A DNA stretch of 11,126 nucleotides, taken from the NCBI GenBank assembly GCA_039184055.1, contig JBCDBH010000191.1:1-11126 (forward strand), read 5' to 3'. Below the pieces are notes generated by a model. That model was not told the DNA's origin. It worked only from the letters and a program-made list of their open reading frames with translations, and did no database searches. This DNA is from JBCDBH01 sp039184055. GTDB lineage: Bacteria > Acidobacteriota > Thermoanaerobaculia > Multivoradales > J023. The translations under genes and the position numbers were made by a program. This document shows, piece by piece, positions 6,399 to 11,126 of the stretch (its first letter is position 1; each line of letters opens with the position of its first letter).

Positions 6399-7541
6399 TC
6401 AGCCGACATCGACCACGGGGGTCGACGTGCCGAGCTCGGGCAAGTCGAGGATCGGAAGGCGCAACGCGGCGAAGAGGTTCTCGGCCGCCGGATTCATCGC
6501 GCCTCCGGTACACACGAGCAACCGGACGGCCCCTCCGAACACCGTCGAGCGTACGGATCGCAGCACGAGCGGATCGAGCACCCAACGTACCCAGCGCCCA
6601 TGCACGACCGCCAATCGCCCCGTGCGTCGGCGCTCCCGATGACGCACCGCGCTCTCCAAAGCTCGTCTCTTCAGACCTCGAAAGGGCGTCTCGCGATCAC
6701 GCAGGTGGTCGTGGAGGGCGTTGCGTAGACGTACGTAGAAGCTCGTGGAGCCAGCCAGAATCGTCGCTGTTTCACGCGTCAGATCCGACGCCACGTCACC
6801 GTCTTCGGCCACGAAGCGTAGAGCTGAACCGTGAGCGAGACAGGCCAAGGCGAGCATGCTGTGAATCGGCTCGGCGAGCGACGGCGCCATGAGGAGCCGA
6901 TCGTCACCACTGAGATTCAGCTGGCGCGCCAACCACATGATCCACTCGATCGCTTCTCGATGAGACACCTCGCGACCGGCGGGCTCGTCATCTGCCCGGG
7001 CGTAGTGCATCGAGGCGAGGTCGTCGAGGGCGGCGCGATCACGGAATCGCTCGAGAGGGATGGTCGCTCGACGCCCGGCTCCCCAACCGAGCAACTCGGT
7101 CAACACGCGATCTCCGGCCACGGCATCGGCGGCATCGAGCGCCAGAACGGTCGGTGAGTGGGCGAGGGTCGGCGCGATCTCGGTCAATCGTGCACGCCGT
7201 TCGACGCCATCGACGACAACCCATTTGCTATGGCTATTGCGCAGAATTCTGGCGGCTTCGGCGGTGCCGAGATCAGGGTTCAGCGGTACCGTCACCAGTC
7301 CGAGCACCTGACACGCCAGATCGGCGATCAACCACTCCGGACGGTGGGACGCGAAGAGAGCCAGGCGGTCACCCTTGACCAACCCCGCTTCGTCGAGCGC
7401 CAAGGCCAAGGCGTGTACGTCGTCGATGAGGTCCGTCCCGGACCATGTGTCGCGCTGGTCGCCACGCCGGATCGACAGCCATGCCCGGTGACCCCCGGCG
7501 ATTCGTCTTAATCGAGAGACCAGCTCACCGAGCGTGTCCAT
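6399..7541 (-). CDS. Truncated, motif-poor acyl-CoA synthetase (AMP-binding) homologue
   Basis: The 380-residue product follows the large N-terminal domain of long-chain acyl-CoA synthetases: GDRLALFASHRPEWLIADLA (57-76), LGLVTVPLNP (80-89), the linker region SFYVRLRNAL and LVFRKL-like segments, and CTGGAMNP (345-351) in place of SGGAPL. Key motifs are eroded. The phosphate loop normally YTSGTTGxPKG reads YARADDEPAGREVSH (180-194), and the ETS motif region GYGLTETSP reads DLPELGTSTP (366-375). The protein stops right there, so the rest of the adenylation domain and the whole C-terminal domain with its catalytic lysine are missing. No other frame downstream restores them. The frame itself is clean. 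It overlaps the hutI stop by 17 bases and is last in the operon. It cannot be a normal ligase: either a diverged pseudo-enzyme or a decaying gene. Confidence 0.7.
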   Translation of the reverse strand: MDTLGELVSRLRRIAGGHRAWLSIRRGDQRDTWSGTDLIDDVHALALALDEAGLVKGDRLALFASHRPEWLIADLACQVLGLVTVPLNPDLGTAEAARILRNSHSKWVVVDGVERRARLTEIAPTLAHSPTVLALDAADAVAGDRVLTELLGWGAGRRATIPLERFRDRAALDDLASMHYARADDEPAGREVSHREAIEWIMWLARQLNLSGDDRLLMAPSLAEPIHSMLALACLAHGSALRFVAEDGDVASDLTRETATILAGSTSFYVRLRNALHDHLRDRETPFRGLKRRALESAVRHRERRRTGRLAVVHGRWVRWVLDPLVLRSVRSTVFGGAVRLLVCTGGAMNPAAENLFAALRLPILDLPELGTSTPVVDVG

Positions 7542-8799
7542 CTTCGCTCACCGGTAAGACGGGCCGCCCTGCCTTGAACACCGCACGCACGGGATTGATC
7601 CCGATGTGATAGCCGAGATGGAGCAGGTTGGGCATGTCGAGAATGGTCAGATCGGCCTGTTTTCCAGGCTCGATGCTACCGACACGATCCGCTACCCCCA
7701 GACACGCGGCGGCATTGAGGGTCACCGCGGTCAATGCTTCCTCGACCGTCATACGCAGGTGGAAGATCGCCAGCTGGAGAATGAAGGGCAAGGACTCGGT
7801 GTGAGACGAACCCGGGTTGCAGTCGGTTGCCAGAACCACGCCGACACCGGCTTCGACGAAGCGTCGCGCGGGCGCCCAGGGCTCCTTCATCAAATAGAAA
7901 TTGACCGCCGGAAGGAGCACGGCGAGCACACCGCTCGACGCCATGGCTTCGATCGCCTCGTCGTTCACCGCGGCGACATGATCGGCCGACGCCGCACCGA
8001 GCTCGGCCGCCAAACGAGCGCCCCCCGAATCGACGAATTCATCGGCGTGGAGACGAGGCACCAAGCCATGCTCACGACCCGCTTCCAAGACTCGCCGCGT
8101 CTGATCGACGTCGTATACGCCTTGCTCGCAAAAGACATCGTTGAAACGCGCCAGACCCATTCCGGCAACCGTGGGAATGATCTCGTTGACCACCAGATCG
8201 ACATAGCCGTCACGGTCGTCACGGTACTCGGGTGGGAATTCGTGCGCCGCCAGCAGCGTCGGCACGAGATCGATGGCATGACGCGCATCGGCGCGACGGA
8301 TCGCGCGGAGCTGTTTGATTTCGTTGTCGCGGTCGAGACCGTAGCCGCTTTTGGCCTCGGCCGTCGTCGTGCCGTGAGCCAACATCCGATCGAGACGACC
8401 CAGGGTGGCTTCCACCAGGGTGTCCTCTTCGGCGAAGCGGGTGCTTCGTACCGTCGACAGAATGCCACCTCCAGCCGCGGCGATGTCGAGATACGAACGC
8501 CCGGCCAGGCGAAGAGCAAACTCGCTCTCGCGGCTTCCAGCCCAGGGCAGATGGGTGTGGGCGTCGACAAATCCGGGAACGACGGTGCCACCGCCGGCAT
8601 CCCAGCGCTCGACCCCGGCGAGGCCACCGAGCGCGCGTTGGCGTTCGGCCCGTGGTCCGGCGAATACGATCCGCCCGTCACGAACGAATACCTCGGCTTC
8701 GCGATGACGAACGATTTCACCCTGCGCCGTCCCCACCCGTGCCGTAGCACCGGTCGGCGTGGCGATCTCGTCGAGATTGGTAATCAGCAGCTCGCTCAT
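7525..8799 (-). CDS. hutI: Imidazolonepropionase
   Basis: HutI hydrolyses 4-imidazolone-5-propanoate to N-formimino-L-glutamate in histidine degradation. The 424-residue protein is an amidohydrolase-fold metalloenzyme of normal length. Predicted metal ligands are H81 and H83 (DAHTHLPWAGSRESEF), H251 (RLHADEF) and D326 (ATDCNPGSSHTES); E254, H274 (SADH), H186 and Y153 (SGYGLD) match other active-site positions of Bacillus HutI. The start at 8799 is set by GGAGGG shortly upstream and by an ATGA overlap with the preceding AbiEii-like gene; the open frame to 8883 lies inside that gene. The last 17 bases overlap the next gene. No other hut gene (hutH, hutU, hutG or hutF) is in the window, which is unusual. 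Confidence 0.95.
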   Translation of the reverse strand: MSELLITNLDEIATPTGATARVGTAQGEIVRHREAEVFVRDGRIVFAGPRAERQRALGGLAGVERWDAGGGTVVPGFVDAHTHLPWAGSRESEFALRLAGRSYLDIAAAGGGILSTVRSTRFAEEDTLVEATLGRLDRMLAHGTTTAEAKSGYGLDRDNEIKQLRAIRRADARHAIDLVPTLLAAHEFPPEYRDDRDGYVDLVVNEIIPTVAGMGLARFNDVFCEQGVYDVDQTRRVLEAGREHGLVPRLHADEFVDSGGARLAAELGAASADHVAAVNDEAIEAMASSGVLAVLLPAVNFYLMKEPWAPARRFVEAGVGVVLATDCNPGSSHTESLPFILQLAIFHLRMTVEEALTAVTLNAAACLGVADRVGSIEPGKQADLTILDMPNLLHLGYHIGINPVRAVFKAGRPVLPVSEDGHAR

Positions 8800-9482
8800 T
8801 GGTTCCCTCCGGTCGTCAACCCGACATGTCGTCGCCCGAGCTCTCGCACCACATCCTCCGCCCAAGCATCGACCTCGGACCATTCGACATCGACAGCCAA
8901 GGTCGGCATCGGCTCGGTACGTGCCAAGGTCCGGTCCGCCAGCCCCTTGAGAGCCTGCAGCGGAAAGTCGCGCACGTAGCCGAACTTCTCGACGCTACGC
9001 GCTAGGACCGTGGCGATCGGCAGATGACGCTCGATCAGGAAAAGGTCGACGAAATCTCGTCGTGACCCCCGACTGATCACCGCGCCGAGCTTCATCAAGG
9101 CGAGATCGAGCAACGGCGCGACCGCCAACCCGTCGAGATCACCCAGCGTACCGAGTACAGAATAAGGATAGTGGAAGAAGCGTAGGGCTGTCCCGTCTCC
9201 GAGACGACAATAGAGGTACCCGTCGCGGGCGGTCTCGACCCGTGTTTCCGGATCGAGCTGGAGTAGGTCTTGAAGCAGATCGCGACGCGCTGGACTTCGC
9301 AGGTCGTTGGTCGCCGACATGAGATCGAGCCCGTGTGTCGGCCGATGGTCGAGGTAGAGCGCGAGCGCCGAGGAACCAGCCAAGTAGAAAGACGATGCCC
9401 ACGACCTGTGACCGAGAGCCCCCAGTCGAGCCGCCGCCGCCAGCCGATGACGATGGATGGGTACCGTGCCAGATGGAGTCAT
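8796..9482 (-). CDS. AbiEii-like nucleotidyltransferase homologue
   Basis: The 228-residue product resembles the AbiEii/AbiGii (DUF1814) nucleotidyltransferase family, which includes the toxin part of type IV toxin-antitoxin and abortive infection systems. FYLAGSSALALYLDHRPTHG (32-51) corresponds to the typical hGGTALALxLGHRxSxDLDF, and ALMKLGAVISRGSRRDFVDLFLI (128-150) to the MKLAAIxxRxxxKDFxDLY motif. The catalytic pair D-x-D appears as G51-L-D53, so the first carboxylate seems lost, and GG is GS. Activity is therefore doubtful. The ATG at 9482 is preferred because it overlaps the stop of the upstream DUF6922-like gene (ATGA); longer starts to 9557 exist. Its own stop overlaps the hutI start in the same way. 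It may be a domesticated relative rather than an active toxin. Confidence 0.75.
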   Translation of the reverse strand: MTPSGTVPIHRHRLAAAARLGALGHRSWASSFYLAGSSALALYLDHRPTHGLDLMSATNDLRSPARRDLLQDLLQLDPETRVETARDGYLYCRLGDGTALRFFHYPYSVLGTLGDLDGLAVAPLLDLALMKLGAVISRGSRRDFVDLFLIERHLPIATVLARSVEKFGYVRDFPLQALKGLADRTLARTEPMPTLAVDVEWSEVDAWAEDVVRELGRRHVGLTTGGNQ

Positions 9483-9760
9483 GGCAGCCATGGCTCGGCG
9501 CGCGGAGGCGGTGACAGAGAAGACGGCGACAAGGGAGACGCCAACACCGCCGCCCAAAAGGCGAAGCTACGACGTGACAGCTGACGATGACGTGTTGCGA
9601 AATCAGTACGCACCGTCTCCTCGTCGAGACGCGAGAACAGCCATCGCAGATCGTCGGCCTCACCCTCTTCGAGCAGCCGGCTCACGACATAGCCCCGCGC
9701 GGAGGAAGCGAGCAACGCTTCCGGATCCTGATCGGGAAAGAGGCGTCGAAGCTCACTCAT
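9479..9760 (-). CDS. DUF6922-like small protein, putative partner of the AbiEii-like protein
   Basis: The 93-residue protein starts MSELRRLFPDQDPEALLASS and continues through YVVSRLLEEGEADDLRWLFSRLDEETVRTDF to a LSRRSFAFWAAVL end. This pattern (an LFPD.DP opening, a VI.RLLE.GD...W piece, and LS.K...FW) is that of short proteins often encoded just before AbiEii-like nucleotidyltransferases, for which I remember the name DUF6922. They may act as the antitoxin-like partner, but this is not established. The last ~17 residues are Ser/Pro-rich and likely disordered. The start at 9760 is set by homology; it lies 10 bases after the barrel-protein stop. The stop overlaps the next start (ATGA). Confidence 0.65.
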   Translation of the reverse strand: MSELRRLFPDQDPEALLASSARGYVVSRLLEEGEADDLRWLFSRLDEETVRTDFATRHRQLSRRSFAFWAAVLASPLSPSSLSPPPRAEPWLP

Positions 9761-9770
9761 GGGTTCGGGA

Positions 9771-11105
9771 TCAATGATAGCTCTTGAGCGAAAACGAGGT
9801 CTCGAGCCCGGTGGAGTTCTGGAGCGATTCGGCGACGATTCCGTTGACGAAGATCTCGAACTCCTTGAGACGAAACGACGCTTCGAAACCGATTCCGACG
9901 TCCGGGAAGTATTGGTCCCAGTCGGTGTAGACCTCGGTATCGAAACCCACCGTTCCAACGCCAGCGTAGCCGATCCAATAGAAGTTCTCCCAGTCGAGTC
10001 CCAATGCGCGACGGGTTTCGTTTTCGAACCAGGGCACGAAGACCTCCACGGAGCCGAGCAGCGCTTCGGTGCCACGCTCACTGAAGTCGACACCCTTGAG
10101 TCGTTCACGACCACCGACTCGCAGGAGCTCTGTGCGGGGAATCGAAAAACGATCGTCGTCGGGGACGTCGGGATCGTCGAAAACCTCTTCTTTGTAAACG
10201 AAGGTACCGCCACCAGCACGCGCCACCGCGAACAACCGCCCGGGTAATTCGAACCGTTTGAGCATTTCGAATTCGAGCTTGGCGTAGTGAAAATCGGCGC
10301 CGAGAAAATCGAAGCTGTAGGTCAAGGCGGTAGTGAAGCCAAATCCTCGTGGCCCGATCTTGCGAAACGAGGTGAACAGGTTTTCGACCCGCGCGCGGGT
10401 CTCACCGACGATCGCATTCGATCGAGAGTCGTTCGGCGTGCCACGTTGAAAGCCCGCCCGAACGAACGTATTCGTCGTGTCGTTGACGAATTGAAACTCT
10501 TCTTTGCTGCTGGAAAACTGGTCGATTTCGGTGAGTAGAAATGTCCGATGGCTATAGTCATGTGGCCACTGGATCAAAAACAAACCACCACGGGTCCGTT
10601 CGAAATCGTTGTCGAGATCTTCTAGATTTTCAAACTCGACCGCATCGAATACCGTCAGCTGATACACGCGATTGGCGCCGTAGTAGCGATATCGCAAAAA
10701 TGCCGAGATATCGCCGTCGACGAAGTCATATTGGACCTGACCCTCGAAGAAAGCATTCTTGATCATCCGGCTGAGACGGAGATCGAGCCGCCCTTCTGGA
10801 AAATATACATCGAGCTTGGGGAGGAGTTGCTCGCGTTCCCGTTCCCGACTCGCGGCCTCGACTTCGGCCGTGGTGTCGCGTACCGTCCTGGAAGACTCGG
10901 TGGAAGCCGCTTCCTCGGACGCAGCCGGAGCCGCTTCCCCGGAGGCGGTCGGAACCGCCTTGTCAGAGGCGACCGGAGTCGCTTCCGAAGAGGCGGTCGG
11001 AGTCGTTTCACCAGAGGCGGCCGGAGCCTCTTCCGAAGAGACGACCCGAGTCGTGGTGTGAGGCGGGGGACCCCAGGGGGGCCCCCCCAAATCCAGACAA
11101 AACAA
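9771..11105 (-). CDS. OMP85/surface-antigen-like outer membrane beta-barrel protein, 5' end unreliable
   Basis: The about 444-residue product has a disordered N-terminal part (octapeptide repeat, ~19-74), a charged segment (EREREQLLPK), then a beta-rich region from ~98 starting LDVYFPEGRLDLRLSRMIKN. The RVGGRERLKGVDF segment (329-341) followed by ALLGSVEVFVPWF resembles the conserved (R)GGxxxLRGY/F loop and next strand of BamA/TamA-type barrels. Alternating aromatic strands run to the end, although the last residue is His rather than Phe or Trp. No POTRA domain is visible. It should sit in the outer membrane. The TTG at 11105 is only the frame limit: the true start and signal peptide are lost or frame-shifted in the homopolymer-rich contig end. 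It is the first visible gene of the minus-strand operon. Confidence 0.65.
   Translation of the reverse strand: MFCLDLGGPPWGPPPHTTTRVVSSEEAPAASGETTPTASSEATPVASDKAVPTASGEAAPAASEEAASTESSRTVRDTTAEVEAASREREREQLLPKLDVYFPEGRLDLRLSRMIKNAFFEGQVQYDFVDGDISAFLRYRYYGANRVYQLTVFDAVEFENLEDLDNDFERTRGGLFLIQWPHDYSHRTFLLTEIDQFSSSKEEFQFVNDTTNTFVRAGFQRGTPNDSRSNAIVGETRARVENLFTSFRKIGPRGFGFTTALTYSFDFLGADFHYAKLEFEMLKRFELPGRLFAVARAGGGTFVYKEEVFDDPDVPDDDRFSIPRTELLRVGGRERLKGVDFSERGTEALLGSVEVFVPWFENETRRALGLDWENFYWIGYAGVGTVGFDTEVYTDWDQYFPDVGIGFEASFRLKEFEIFVNGIVAESLQNSTGLETSFSLKSYH
10885..11052 (-). repeat. Seven 24-base tandem units coding an octapeptide
   Basis: Units begin at 10885, 10909, 10933, 10957, 10981, 11005 and 11029, the first and last being most diverged. 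On the minus strand they encode eight-residue units of the form xPxASxEx, for example TPTASSEA, TPVASDKA, VPTASGEA and APAASEEA. The Pro/Ala/Ser/Glu composition suggests a flexible periplasmic spacer between signal peptide and barrel. The exact 24-base period with drifted bases indicates an expansion that has since been accumulating substitutions without frame loss. Confidence 0.85.
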
Positions 11106-11126
11106 AAAAAGGGGCCGGCAGGGCCC
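11062..11126. other. Homopolymer-rich contig end, probably error-prone
   Basis: Runs of five to seven G, C or A are packed into these 65 bases. A minus-strand frame other than the barrel-protein frame reads LPAPFFVLSGFGGAPLGSPA, which looks like the hydrophobic core and cleavage region of a signal peptide. One or two indels here would connect it with the barrel gene. This is the likely site of the lost N-terminus. Confidence 0.4.

Noticed and set aside
7606..8979. A 457-residue open frame on the + strand opposite hutI
   Set aside because: It is an antisense shadow of hutI and the AbiEii-like gene: high-GC codon use keeps the opposite frame open, and the product shows no recognisable domain.

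Overview
The window looks like a single metagenomic-style contig from a GC-rich, diderm (Gram-negative type) bacterium. An outer-membrane beta-barrel protein and a probable lipoprotein indicate an outer membrane. The gene mix (SigR/RsrA-like sigma pair, HrpB helicase, tiny basic protein next to rpiB, DUF6922/AbiEii-like pair) would suit Acidobacteriota such as Thermoanaerobaculia, but the taxonomy is a guess. Both ends look unreliable. About the first 125 bases are AT-richer and interrupt a sigma factor gene. The last about 65 bases are homopolymer runs that disturb the start of a barrel protein.

Left part (1-950, + strand): the C-terminal two thirds of a SigR-type ECF sigma factor, followed by its RsrA-type zinc anti-sigma factor. 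The gap between them contains GGAAT-N18-GTT, an exact match to the promoter consensus known for SigR of actinobacteria. This suggests that the anti-sigma gene is under feedback control.

Middle part (950-5600): a small HTH regulator on the minus strand is divergent from a Rieske non-haem-iron oxygenase (alpha-subunit type). That gene overlaps by one base with a full-length HrpB DEAH-box helicase. A short cysteine-rich putative lipoprotein follows with a strong ribosome binding site.

Right part (5675-11105, all minus strand): read in the direction of transcription, the order is an OMP85/surface-antigen-like barrel protein with an octapeptide Pro/Ala/Ser repeat, a 93-residue DUF6922-like protein, an AbiEii-like nucleotidyltransferase homologue, imidazolonepropionase (hutI), and a C-terminally truncated, motif-poor acyl-CoA-synthetase homologue. 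The joints are tight (10-base gap, two ATGA overlaps, 17-base overlap), so this is probably one operon. After about 155 non-coding bases comes a second small unit, a 41-residue very basic protein and rpiB.

Most functions are ordinary. The observations most worth following are the SigR-type promoter between the sigma and anti-sigma genes, the embedding of hutI in an operon with a toxin-antitoxin-like pair whose nucleotidyltransferase motif is altered, and the degenerate adenylate-forming protein. There is no intergenic stretch above 300 bases, and I saw no tRNA, rRNA, CRISPR array or insertion sequence.
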